Assembly (NCBI GenBank): GCA_035345875.1
Contig: DAORDH010000014.1
Span: forward strand, 67,955 to 131,954
Direction: 5' to 3'
Length of the DNA: 64,000 nt
Origin: UBA2033 sp035345875
GTDB taxonomy: Bacteria > Spirochaetota > Leptospiria > Leptospirales > Leptospiraceae
The stretch's first letter is position 1. Each line of letters starts with the position of its first letter. Below, piece by piece: positions 55,071 through 63,856 of this stretch. The notes below the pieces were generated by a model that saw only the letters and a list, made by a program, of their open reading frames with translations, made no database searches and had not been told where the DNA came from. Position numbers and translations under genes: made by a program.

Positions 55071-55739
55071 TTATGTGGTCAGAGCTTTGTAATAGCTCTC
55101 AGCATAGGCTACGATATACTTAGCTTTTTCAGGAGCTCTTTTTAATTCTCCCCCATTTACAACAGCTCTTGCATTTAAAAAATCGCGCGTATTTCCATTT
55201 ATATATTTTGAAAGTGGTCCTGCTGCAGGTGCAAATAAACCATCTCTCATTCCAACGATGCAAATTTTTGCAGCAATGGCTGGATCACAAGCTTTGTCTG
55301 GATCTCCCACTAAATCAATACCAAGTTTTTGACTCCATTTAGAGTAATTTCCTCGACCTGTGATTTGCACATAACCTCTTCCGCGGTAACGGAATCCATC
55401 GCCTGACGCAATATCTCCATTTCCGAGAGCTGGCATTTTTTCTTTTGAATAATTTGTATTTGCTTTGGCTTCATCGATTACTTCGATCATTTTATTACCT
55501 AAAACACATTCTCTGCGGACTGTTCCTAGAATATAAGCGATCTGACCTTTATCAGTCACTCCTTCTTTTGCACATTCATTTAATATGGCTTGAATGTGAA
55601 CTGCTGCTACTTTGAGTTGTGCTTCACTTAATTTATCATTGCCAACAGGATTTGTGGATCGAGTTGCATCCAATAATTTTTTTACTAAATCGCCACCACT
55701 TGCTCCGCCGGAACTTCCGCCTTGAACTGCTACTGCCAT
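55071..55739 (-). CDS. GH19 chitinase/endolysin-like muralytic protein
   Basis: A 222-residue protein with no signal peptide but a Gly/Ser-rich N-terminus (MAVAVQGGSSGGASGG). The domain has AYILGTVRRECV with the catalytic-type Glu, GFRYRGRGYVQITGRGNYSKW and VNGGELKRAPEKA, the layout of GH19 and phage lysozyme-like enzymes. It may cleave peptidoglycan. GGGAG six bases before the ATG supports the start. The lack of export signal is unusual for a cell-wall enzyme outside phage. Confidence 0.78.
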   Translation of the reverse strand: MAVAVQGGSSGGASGGDLVKKLLDATRSTNPVGNDKLSEAQLKVAAVHIQAILNECAKEGVTDKGQIAYILGTVRRECVLGNKMIEVIDEAKANTNYSKEKMPALGNGDIASGDGFRYRGRGYVQITGRGNYSKWSQKLGIDLVGDPDKACDPAIAAKICIVGMRDGLFAPAAGPLSKYINGNTRDFLNARAVVNGGELKRAPEKAKYIVAYAESYYKALTT

Positions 55740-56003
55740 ATTTACTCCCTTTGAATTGTGAAATTATTCTACTCTCTACTTTTCTAATTTTATGGAATCT
55801 AAATCAATCTATTTTTTTTGTAACGACTCAGTCGATCTATGTGATTCAGTTGAGTCATTTTTGACCGAGAAGCGCACGGAGAAAATGAGGCTTGGTATTG
55901 TAATATCTTCTTATTTCTTCGTGGTTCAATTCTTTTACTTTTTTAAAGAATATCCAAAATAGAGTTGGGTTGGTAGATTGGAAAAATAGAAAGGGTGATA
56001 TAT

Positions 56004-56345
56004 ATGTCTAAATTTGAAACAGTTTTTCAGAAATCATTTGTAAAAGGCTTTGTTTTCTTATTAGCGGTGGCCGGTCTTACGATAAGCGTGCTCTACTCTC
56101 AAGCGGAATCGAAGAAAAACAAATCAGAGAAGAAGATACAGCATTCTAGTAAAAGTATGGTTCCTTCTAAAAAAGCAAAAGAGAAACCGGAAGAAAAGCA
56201 AGCTAAGCAGAAAGAAGATACAGTAATTTTTGAAGAGGATAAAAAAGACCAGTCAAAGCAGGAAGCAAAAAAAGAAAAAAAGGAAGTGATTGATTATCCA
56301 ATTATGCCTTCTTCTAAAGCGCCGGCTTTACCAAACCGAAACTAG
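56004..56345 (+). CDS. Small Lys/Glu-rich membrane-anchored protein
   Basis: From ATG 56004 (AAGGGTG six bases upstream; GTG 55995 is an alternative) the product is 113 residues: a signal anchor (about 14-33) and a highly charged Lys/Glu-rich, probably coiled or disordered tail. No family is recognised. It lies nine bases before the sterol-desaturase-family gene and may be cotranscribed. Confidence 0.65.
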   Translation: MSKFETVFQKSFVKGFVFLLAVAGLTISVLYSQAESKKNKSEKKIQHSSKSMVPSKKAKEKPEEKQAKQKEDTVIFEEDKKDQSKQEAKKEKKEVIDYPIMPSSKAPALPNRN

Positions 56346-56354
56346 CTTCTTTTT

Positions 56355-57137
56355 ATGGAGCATTTAACATCTGTTTTCCTCTTTTTTATTGGAATCTCAA
56401 TTGTTTTTATCCCTTTAGAAAGAAGTTTCTATCAAACGATAAGCCCTATTTATCGAAAGGAATGGCTTACAGATTTATTATTTTATTTAGGGCAGGCATT
56501 GGTTTGGAATTTTGTAACTGTTTATATTTTAAATCAGTTTTTCAATTGGATGGAATTTAGTTTTGTTCAATCGCTTCAAAGCTATTTTTCGAGACAAAAC
56601 TTTTTTTTGCAGATAATAGAGGTTATCCTGCTAAGTGATTTATTCATTTATTGGGGGCATCGATTTCAGCATAAATATGAATTTCTTTGGAGATTTCATC
56701 GAGTTCATCATACGGCGGAAACGGTAGACTACCTAGCGGCTTTCAGAGAGCATCCTTTGGATAATATTTATACCCGTGGTCTTGAAACACTTCCCGCTGT
56801 CCTACTTGGATTTGATTTGAATCAGATTGCAGGATACATAACGTTCCGAGGACTTTGGGCATTGTTCATTCATAGCAATGTAAATATAAGACTCGGCTTT
56901 TTAGAAATTCTTTTTGGCTCTCCGCATTTGCATCATTGGCATCATGACTTGGAAACACAGGGTAAATGCAATTATGCAAATCTCTCTCCTATTATGGATC
57001 TTATTTTCGGTAGTTACTACAGTCCGAAAGAGGCAGCATCAAAGTTTGGAATTCAGGATAAAATCAGTCATTCTTACTTTAGACAAATGATTGATCCAAT
57101 CTTGCCTCAATCATTTGTCAATAAGAGAAACGATTGA
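56355..57137 (+). CDS. Sterol desaturase/fatty acid hydroxylase-family membrane protein
   Basis: A 260-residue protein with about five helices and the di-iron histidine boxes HRFQH, HRVHH and HLHHWHH in the order of the FA-hydroxylase superfamily. It would hydroxylate or desaturate a lipid in the membrane using oxygen. The true substrate is not visible. The downstream minus-strand gene converges on it. Confidence 0.88.
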   Translation: MEHLTSVFLFFIGISIVFIPLERSFYQTISPIYRKEWLTDLLFYLGQALVWNFVTVYILNQFFNWMEFSFVQSLQSYFSRQNFFLQIIEVILLSDLFIYWGHRFQHKYEFLWRFHRVHHTAETVDYLAAFREHPLDNIYTRGLETLPAVLLGFDLNQIAGYITFRGLWALFIHSNVNIRLGFLEILFGSPHLHHWHHDLETQGKCNYANLSPIMDLIFGSYYSPKEAASKFGIQDKISHSYFRQMIDPILPQSFVNKRND

Positions 57138-57158
57138 GTTTTCGTGAGTTGCTTAGAT

Positions 57159-57527
57159 TTAGCCTTTTAGAGAAACGATATCCGCTATTGCGAACAGAGC
57201 AGTCAATAGGATATATATATTGGATTGAATCAATGTAAAATAGTAACTTTTATTTTTTCTAAATAGAATATGCAAAAATAAATGAGCGATTAGAAAAATG
57301 TCGAATCCAAATTGAATTCTATATTGGTATACAGGAGAAAAAAATTTAGAATAAATCATCATCGGAAATAGAAACAGTGGAAAGTGTAAAGCTAACCAAA
57401 CTGAGTAGGCTTTATCTTCAGACATATCTTTTAAAAATATAAATAATTTCCATTCCCTCGCTTTTATTGCATCTAATTCATGAATGAATAAAAACGAAAC
57501 TGCGATACCAAAATATAAATTTTCCAT
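57159..57527 (-). CDS. Small four-helix membrane protein (HELDAI/EWK family, DUF6713-like)
   Basis: From ATG 57527, with GGGGGT eight bases upstream, the product is 122 residues; a longer frame begins at 57578. IHELDAIKAREWK near the N-terminus and four helices recall the small family I know as DUF6713, named from memory. Function is unknown. It follows a Crp/Fnr regulator gene and may be its target. Confidence 0.62.
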   Translation of the reverse strand: MENLYFGIAVSFLFIHELDAIKAREWKLFIFLKDMSEDKAYSVWLALHFPLFLFPMMIYSKFFSPVYQYRIQFGFDIFLIAHLFLHILFRKNKSYYFTLIQSNIYILLTALFAIADIVSLKG

Positions 57528-57605
57528 TTTTTTTACCCCCATTGAATCAATGAATACAACTGCTCTTAGATCAATCATTTTTGAAAATGAAGGAGTTGAT
57601 CCAAA

Positions 57606-58130
57606 TCAACTTTTTCTATTACGGAATCTGCTGAATGTTTCTTTTGTTATACCCAAGTAAGAGGCAATTATATGATCTGGATATTTTCCAATTTTTTGAT
57701 AATTGGTTTCAATGAATTCTTTATACCTTTCTTTTGGGCTTAACGCTAAAAAATTTAAAATTCGTTTCTCTTGAAAGAATAAAAAATTGCTCAATAAATC
57801 TTTAAAAAAATTGGAAAGCATTAAACTATTGTTAATTTTGATAATCGATTTTTGATAATCAAACTTTATTATGACGGTATCGCTTACCGTTTCAATATAT
57901 TCATAATTATTTTTCTCTCCTTGAAGAACTGTAAATGATTCACAGTAATCACCTGATTCAATCAAACGGAAAACATGCTTTTTACCTTTTATAGAGTAGT
58001 ATTTTTGCAAATAGCCATTTTTGATAAAAAAGAAGGATTTATCCTTTAGACTTGGAGATACAATTTTTATTTTTGGTTTTAAACACAATAATTCTCCAAA
58101 TTCAGTAAGCTCCTCTAATATAGTATTCAT
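57606..58130 (-). CDS. Crp/Fnr-family transcriptional regulator
   Basis: A 174-residue protein with a cyclic-nucleotide-binding-like beta roll (about 20-110), a dimer helix and a short helix-turn-helix (ASYLGITKETFSRFRN) at the C-terminus. The start is ATG 58130 (a GTG at 58136 is in frame). The roll lacks an evident cAMP phosphate-binding GE..R motif, so the ligand is uncertain. It lies upstream of the small membrane protein and next to an adenylate cyclase gene. Confidence 0.8.
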   Translation of the reverse strand: MNTILEELTEFGELLCLKPKIKIVSPSLKDKSFFFIKNGYLQKYYSIKGKKHVFRLIESGDYCESFTVLQGEKNNYEYIETVSDTVIIKFDYQKSIIKINNSLMLSNFFKDLLSNFLFFQEKRILNFLALSPKERYKEFIETNYQKIGKYPDHIIASYLGITKETFSRFRNRKS

Positions 58131-58194
58131 ATTCACACTGATAGCATAATCCTATTCGGCGTCCTGAAAAGTATTTTTGCTATATACATTAAAA

Positions 58195-59421
58195 TTAACC
58201 TATCTTTGCCGTTAATAGATAACTTTGGACAGCACCAAGTCCTTTTACTTCTAATACACCTCGATCTTTAAATTGAAAAAGATCCTTGAGGTGGCGATAG
58301 GTAGATTCAGAGACTTGAATATGACCAGGAACGCCATGGGATTCCATCCTTGATGCAGTGTTTACGCTATCCCCCCATAGATCGTAGATGAATTTCTTTT
58401 TACCAATCACACCGGCAACAGCGGCTCCCGAATTGATTCCAATTCGAACTTCTATTGGAATATTTTTCTCTTTTCTATAGTCATTTATAATTTCTAACAT
58501 TTCTAATGCGAAGCTTGCTACTTTTTTTGCGTGATCTTCGTCTGGCTCCGGAAGTCCTCCGACTACCATATAAGCGTCGCCTATCGTTTTAATTTTCTCA
58601 AGCTTATATTTTTCAGCTAGGTCATCAAATCGAGAGAAGATTTCATTTAAAAGTTTTACGATTGAGACTGCCGGCATTGTCTTCGACATTTGAGTAAACC
58701 CTACAATGTCAGAGAAAAGAACTGTGCAATCTTCGAATCGTTCCGCAATTGTGTCTGGGTTTTCTCTCAATTTTTTAATGATTGAAATGGGTAGAATATT
58801 TTGTAATAGTTTTTCTGATTTGTCATGCTCCAATTGCATAAATAATTCTGTTCTCTGAAAGGTAATATGAATATAGAAAGCAAATCCAATTAGTATAAAC
58901 GCAAAGGAAATATCTGTGATTAAGTTCGCAATTTTGATTTTATCTGGAGTTTGAATTACGATAGGTGTCAATTGATCATGGAAAATATCAAAGGCAATAT
59001 AAAGACCAGTTAGGAAGACTACAAAGAGAAACATTAATTTTTTTTCTTTTGCAGGAAATATAAAAAAGACAACAAACGCTTCTGCTAGAAAAAATATATG
59101 TCCTTTTATTTGATTTCCTTGCATGAAAGTGAGAAGTAGTAAATAAGCAATAGAAAGAGTAAATAAATGTATGCGGGCTAATTTCATTTTGCCGTTGCCA
59201 TTTAAAACGATAGCAAAGGGAAGTAATAATATATATGCGATAGATCCATAAATATATACGGGAGGAATTCCGAAGGATAAGATCGTAATTAGATTTAGAA
59301 AAGTAAATACTGGTATGAACAAAGATAGTGTATTTACTAAAACTACATGTTTGTGTTCTGTAATGTTTGGAACATGTTGAACACCCATATAAGCGATTTG
59401 ATTCCAGAGTAGTTGAAGCAT
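58195..59421 (-). CDS. Membrane class III adenylate cyclase
   Basis: A 408-residue protein with six helices (about 25-190), a short linker and a complete cyclase domain. FSDIVGF and KTIGDAYM carry the metal aspartates and the adenine-specifying Lys, and YDLWGDSVNTASRM carries the specifying Asp with the transition-state Asn and Arg. The Lys/Asp pair points to ATP rather than GTP. It probably senses a membrane signal. Confidence 0.9.
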   Translation of the reverse strand: MLQLLWNQIAYMGVQHVPNITEHKHVVLVNTLSLFIPVFTFLNLITILSFGIPPVYIYGSIAYILLLPFAIVLNGNGKMKLARIHLFTLSIAYLLLLTFMQGNQIKGHIFFLAEAFVVFFIFPAKEKKLMFLFVVFLTGLYIAFDIFHDQLTPIVIQTPDKIKIANLITDISFAFILIGFAFYIHITFQRTELFMQLEHDKSEKLLQNILPISIIKKLRENPDTIAERFEDCTVLFSDIVGFTQMSKTMPAVSIVKLLNEIFSRFDDLAEKYKLEKIKTIGDAYMVVGGLPEPDEDHAKKVASFALEMLEIINDYRKEKNIPIEVRIGINSGAAVAGVIGKKKFIYDLWGDSVNTASRMESHGVPGHIQVSESTYRHLKDLFQFKDRGVLEVKGLGAVQSYLLTAKIG

Positions 59422-59524
59422 AAGAATACTCTTTGCTATTATTTAAGCTTTTCAATCAAAAAAGGAAAAACGACTGATAAAAAAACGATTTGCATATTTC
59501 TGACTCGTAAAATTTCTTAGTATT

Positions 59525-60058
59525 GTGCAAACATTACCAACTATTTATCCATGTAAAAACAAAGAAGATCTTGCTAAGCAAGTCATAGAAGTTCATAAAT
59601 CAATTGCAGAATTTTATCGCAGCATACCAGATGAGTATTTTTCCGGAGATGCAATTCCAGAAGGTTGGACAGTCCGAAGAAATATGAAGCATGTTATCAG
59701 CACAAATGGTAGTTTTGGGTTTTGGATTGGTCTTCCAAAGTTTATTTTTAAAATTTGGAGAAAGCCTTCAGCCAAACAACCAACTATAGAGCAATTAGAG
59801 CCAACGAATCGTCGTGGTATCACTTATTATGGTAAGTATGAGAAAAACCAGGCAAACAAAGAAGAAAAGGAGAAATTGCTAGAATTGATCAATGCTTCTG
59901 CTGCGAAAGTTGCTTCTCAAATTCAAAAAAGAACAGAAGAGGAATTAGATCAATTTGCTGGTGTATTTGGAGGTATGAGTCTTAGAACATTTTGCTACTT
60001 CTTAATGAAGCATAACGTGCACCATACAAACGTTGTTCGACTTAGGCTCGAAAATTAA
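59525..60058 (+). CDS. DinB-like domain protein
   Basis: A 177-residue helical protein with GTG start (no ATG is available; the frame is closed upstream at 59501). WTVRRNMKHVISTNG and KHNVHHTNVVRLRL match the metal-binding helices of the DinB/YfiT superfamily. Members include thiol transferases and damage-inducible proteins of unknown function. No ribosome-binding site is evident. Confidence 0.62.
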   Translation: MQTLPTIYPCKNKEDLAKQVIEVHKSIAEFYRSIPDEYFSGDAIPEGWTVRRNMKHVISTNGSFGFWIGLPKFIFKIWRKPSAKQPTIEQLEPTNRRGITYYGKYEKNQANKEEKEKLLELINASAAKVASQIQKRTEEELDQFAGVFGGMSLRTFCYFLMKHNVHHTNVVRLRLEN

Positions 60059-60077
60059 AGGTAAAGGCATTTAGCCT

Positions 60078-61046
60078 TTACTCTAATTCTATCATTATAT
60101 TTCTGTTTAAATATTTTTTAACAAGTTTTTTGTTTGTGATACGATTGTTTGTTAGATCCACAAACTTAATTTCAGGTAGGTTATCAATTCCTTCAATTTT
60201 AGAGATTTTATTATTACTAAGATCTAATGTTTCTAAATTCACGAGCGAATCGAGTCCTTCAATTCTTGTAATTTTATTATACCACAACTTTAAAATCTTT
60301 AATTTGGTTAGATTGTTTAAGCCTTCTATCCTCTGAAATTTACAAACACCTAGTTCTAGTTCTTCTAAATTTCTTAGATTGTCTAAATTTTCAATCTTAG
60401 CCATTTCATTTTCATAGACATGAAGTATTCTAAGATTTACTAGGAAGTCTAAATTTTCTAGTTTTGTAATTTGATTTCGATGGAGATAGAGTTCTTCTAA
60501 ATAAGTTAAGCTATTTAGATTTTCAATTTTTGTAAGTTTATTGTCACCTAGTTCGAGTTTTTTTAGATTTTTTAGGTGATCAAGTCCTTCAATTTTAGAA
60601 ATCTCATTCATACTTAAATCTAATTTTTCTAAGTTTTTTAAATTTTGTAAACCTTTGATCTTTTGGATTTTATGTTCTCTTAAAGAAAGGATTTTTAAGT
60701 TGGATAAATTTTCTAAACCATTTAGCTGATTAATTTGACCACCACCTTCATCACCAGAAACGATTAATACCTTTAGTCCCGTCATAGGGGCTAATAGTGA
60801 TAAGTCGTTAAACTCGGTAAGATGTAGTTTGAGTCCAATGATTCTTCCTGATACTGGATCGTAGGAGATTTGATTTTCATCGCCTAATTCCATTTTATCT
60901 AAATTAGAAACATTTTTTATATCTGTTTGTGAAATCTTTGCATTCTTCAGAACTTCAGCGAGAGCAGTTCTATCGCTCTTAGCATCTTCAGCACTCAATA
61001 ATTGAATGTTTAGAATAAGAAAAAAAATAATAGAAAAATAATACAT
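60078..61046 (-). CDS. SDS22-type leucine-rich-repeat exported protein
   Basis: From ATG 61046 (AGGAG ten bases upstream) the product starts MYYFSIIFFLILNIQLLSAE, a signal peptide; a longer frame starts at 61082. Nine to ten 22-residue repeats such as LDLSMNEISKIEGLDHLKNL are of the SDS22/internalin type, unlike the 23-residue repeats of the LRR protein at 45732. It probably binds another protein at the cell surface or in the periplasm. Confidence 0.84.
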   Translation of the reverse strand: MYYFSIIFFLILNIQLLSAEDAKSDRTALAEVLKNAKISQTDIKNVSNLDKMELGDENQISYDPVSGRIIGLKLHLTEFNDLSLLAPMTGLKVLIVSGDEGGGQINQLNGLENLSNLKILSLREHKIQKIKGLQNLKNLEKLDLSMNEISKIEGLDHLKNLKKLELGDNKLTKIENLNSLTYLEELYLHRNQITKLENLDFLVNLRILHVYENEMAKIENLDNLRNLEELELGVCKFQRIEGLNNLTKLKILKLWYNKITRIEGLDSLVNLETLDLSNNKISKIEGIDNLPEIKFVDLTNNRITNKKLVKKYLNRNIMIELE

Positions 61047-61456
61047 ACTATGATGGCTCCTGAAAAGAAGAATAATTTTCATATACTTACCAAATGAATT
61101 GGTTCATTTTTCGCTAAGAGGTCTTTTCAATCGGGTAAGATATTTAAATAGACTACTAATATTTTGCAATCATTAAATGTTGAATTAGTAAAAAGAGAGA
61201 TTTCTTTCTTTGGAAACAATGATAAAAGTCATGTTTTATTTTAGGATAGAAATCAGATGTGAATAACATTAGATTTAGTGTCTTGTTTGGTAAAGTAAGA
61301 ATCTAGTATATAAAAAATGATTCAAATTGAATCAGATGTGCAATTGTGTGTATTAAAAGGTTTCTGATAATAGAAATTTATTAGAGAGAATAGATAAGAA
61401 ATAGATTTGATCCAAACAAAAAACTACTTGCTAATTATTTATGTCCCCTCTTTCCA
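61047..61456. other. AT-rich intergenic region without recognisable feature
   Basis: This 410-base gap separates divergent LRR and aminotransferase genes and must hold their promoters. I see no repeat, RNA or coding frame. Confidence 0.4.
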
Positions 61457-61462
61457 TTGATT

Positions 61463-62641
61463 ATGAATTATTTATCCGATCGATTTGATTTTGAGAGAAG
61501 TGAAAATGAACTGTCTAGAATTTTAGAGCTTACGAAAAACAATGCAGATTTTCTAGATTTAACCATTTCGAATCCAACTTCTCTGTTTCATTATGATCTG
61601 GAAAAAATTCAAAAAGGACTCAATGCTTCCTTTTTATTTCCCTATTCCCCCGATCCATTTGGAATCGAATCTGCTAGGGAAATTCTCGTGAAATATTATC
61701 AATCGAAAGGCAGAATTTTTCAAAAAGAAAATTTCTTTTTTGCATCAGGCACATCGGAGGCAATGAGTTTTATTTTAAAAGCAATTGCAAATCGAGACTC
61801 AGAAGTTTTATTGCCTACTCCTGGTTATCCGCTCTATGATTTTATATTAAAATTAGAAAATGTAAAGACAGAGTATTATGCTTTATTGCCAAGAAAAGTA
61901 AGTAAAAATCAATTGCTTTGGGAGATTGATTTTTCTTTGTTAGAACAAAAAATAAATAAAAACACAAAAGCCCTTGTGATTGTAGAACCTCAAAATCCGA
62001 CAGGTGCAAGACTGACTAAATCGGATGCCGAGCGACTTGTGGAAGTTATAAGAAAAAACAAATTAATATTGATTATAGATGAAGTTTTTTCTGATTACTA
62101 TAAAGACTATTATCTAAGCAATCCGTATAAGAATATAAATTGTATTTATTTGAATGGGCTTTCTAAAACATTGGCTCTTCCCCAAATGAAATTATCTTGG
62201 ATCTATTTATCTGGTGAGGCTGAATTTATAAGTCAGATGAAAGAATCTTTAGAAATTATTTGTGATACCTATTTGTCAGTAAATTCAATGGTTCAATATG
62301 GTTTGGGTTTTCTTTTGGAAACGGCAGTTGATATACAGAGTCAAATTATAAATCAGATTCAAGTCAATTTGGAGTTGGTCGAAAGAGTGTTAATGGGACA
62401 GGATTTAATTGAGTGGTTTAAACCGGAGGGTGGTTGGTATTTATTATTAAGAATAAACAATCAATGGAAAGATGAGGATTTTTCCATTCAACTATTGAAA
62501 GAAAAACACGTTTATATTCTACCAGGATATATGTTTGATATTCACGAAGAGGGTTATATAGTGATTAGCCTCATTGTGAAATCAAACATATTGGAAGAAG
62601 GGTTAAATCGAATCCTTGCGTTTATTCATAAAACTGGATAA
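61463..62641 (+). CDS. Class I/II pyridoxal-phosphate aminotransferase
   Basis: A 392-residue fold-type I enzyme from ATG 61463 (a TTG lies at 61457). NPTSLFHYDL (substrate loop), FASGTSEAM (PLP phosphate loop), VEPQNPTGA with the Asn, DEVFSDYY with the Asp, and NGLSKTLALPQMKLSW with the Schiff-base Lys are all present. The specific amino acid or keto acid is unknown. The last 20 bases overlap the minus-strand nitroreductase. Confidence 0.88.
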   Translation: MNYLSDRFDFERSENELSRILELTKNNADFLDLTISNPTSLFHYDLEKIQKGLNASFLFPYSPDPFGIESAREILVKYYQSKGRIFQKENFFFASGTSEAMSFILKAIANRDSEVLLPTPGYPLYDFILKLENVKTEYYALLPRKVSKNQLLWEIDFSLLEQKINKNTKALVIVEPQNPTGARLTKSDAERLVEVIRKNKLILIIDEVFSDYYKDYYLSNPYKNINCIYLNGLSKTLALPQMKLSWIYLSGEAEFISQMKESLEIICDTYLSVNSMVQYGLGFLLETAVDIQSQIINQIQVNLELVERVLMGQDLIEWFKPEGGWYLLLRINNQWKDEDFSIQLLKEKHVYILPGYMFDIHEEGYIVISLIVKSNILEEGLNRILAFIHKTG

Positions 62642-63284
62642 TTTCTGTTTTGTCAACTCTTGGGGAGACAAATTGATTTGTAAGTGCATTTGGATCACCA
62701 TAACCAAGAGATACTCCAACAGCTACAGTCCAATTCGTTTCTAGATTTAGATTTTTTCGAACGATATCCGGAAAGGCTGCAAGACTTGCCTGTGCAATTG
62801 TTTCTAGACCTTCATCACGAGCAGCAATTAATAAAGTTCCAACTAAAATTCCTAGATCGAGTGTAGGCCAAAAGTTCATGCCACGTTCCATTAGAAAGAA
62901 GATTCCAACAGGAGCTCCAAAAAATTTGAAATTATCCAAAAGCAATTCTTTTCTTCTCTCTTTATCTTTTCGATCAACTCCGAGGTGACCATAATAAGAA
63001 GATCCAAGTTCTAACATTCTCTTTTTCATATAATGAGGGTAGAAGTCTTGATACGGATAATCTGGATTTTCCGGAGTTCCCGATTCAATGGCTTGCATAA
63101 AATCATTGGAAATTTGATCTTTCATTTTTCCCTGGACGATTGCTATTTTATAACCTTGCGCATTCTTCCATGTAGGTGCTCTGCGGGTAAGATCCATTAG
63201 CCTATCTAGTTTTTCTTTTTCTACTTCTTTGGGTAAGAATTGTCTAACTGATTTGCGGTTTAATATTGCTTCTTTTACTTCCAT
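62622..63284 (-). CDS. Nitroreductase-family flavoprotein
   Basis: A 220-residue FMN-dependent NADPH oxidoreductase. NRKSVRQFLPKEV (FMN phosphate site) and RRAPTWKNAQGYKIAIV at the N-terminus, and DLGILVGTLLIAARDEGLET with the second FMN contact, are family marks. Substrates may be nitro compounds or quinones. AAGGAA precedes the ATG. Confidence 0.88.
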   Translation of the reverse strand: MEVKEAILNRKSVRQFLPKEVEKEKLDRLMDLTRRAPTWKNAQGYKIAIVQGKMKDQISNDFMQAIESGTPENPDYPYQDFYPHYMKKRMLELGSSYYGHLGVDRKDKERRKELLLDNFKFFGAPVGIFFLMERGMNFWPTLDLGILVGTLLIAARDEGLETIAQASLAAFPDIVRKNLNLETNWTVAVGVSLGYGDPNALTNQFVSPRVDKTEIIQFYE

Positions 63285-63417
63285 CGTTTCGTTCCTTATG
63301 CGGGATTTAGAATTAGTTTTTAAATTGTATTAGAATAGGATATTGTCAAGTTACGTTGATTCCATCAAATATTAAAAAAAGATTTTTTCCTTTTTCTGCT
63401 TTCCAGCGAGGGTTCTT

Positions 63418-63456
63418 CATACTTTTTTCTTTTCTTTTTGTAAAGAAAAAAGTATG
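63418..63456. repeat. Perfect 15-bp inverted repeat
   Basis: CATACTTTTTTCTTT (63418-63432) and AAAGAAAAAAGTATG (63442-63456) pair perfectly around nine bases. Five further pairs (TTCTT/AAGAA) continue beyond a one-base bulge. It may serve as a transcription barrier. Confidence 0.65.
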
Positions 63457-63607
63457 CAAGAAAGAAAAGAAACCCGAAACTGCGACATTTTAGCATGAAC
63501 CTGCAGGATTCTCCATTTGGGATCTATATTCTTTGTATCTCGGCTAATGATAAAACCCTATTGATCTACCCGAAATCTTTCTTGGCAGCATTTCCATTTA
63601 AATCTAA

Positions 63608-63657
63608 AAAAAATCATAATATTTTTAGATTATAATCAAAAAATATTATGATTTTTT
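63608..63657. repeat. AT-rich perfect palindrome, possible bidirectional terminator
   Basis: AAAAAATCATAATATTTTT (63608-63626) and AAAAATATTATGATTTTTT (63639-63657) are perfectly complementary over 19 bases. The loop contains GATTATAATC, itself a palindrome (63628-63637). The stem ends in T-runs on both strands. Confidence 0.65.
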
Positions 63658-63696
63658 AGGGGATTGGGTCTAATCTTCCACTTTTGAGAAGGTGTA

Positions 63697-63856
63697 GATT
63701 GCCACCGAGGAGTTTTAATTTAAATCTATGAAAGCTTGCTATTATAAAATGATTCAGCTAATATATTATTATGTGGCTAATAACCAATAGCCAATCGAAT
63801 CTAAAAACATATCGTATCCGTTATCGGTGCCCATCGGTGGTAGTCTTTTTCTTATT
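63697..63856. repeat. CCACCGAT-type intergenic element, copy D
   Basis: The left end reads GATTGCCACCGA (63697-63708). The right end on the opposite strand reads GACTACCACCGATGGGCACC. The inverted ends agree at ten of twelve bases and have the same order of motifs as copy B. About 110 AT-rich bases lie between. No reliable coding frame is seen inside. Confidence 0.55.
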
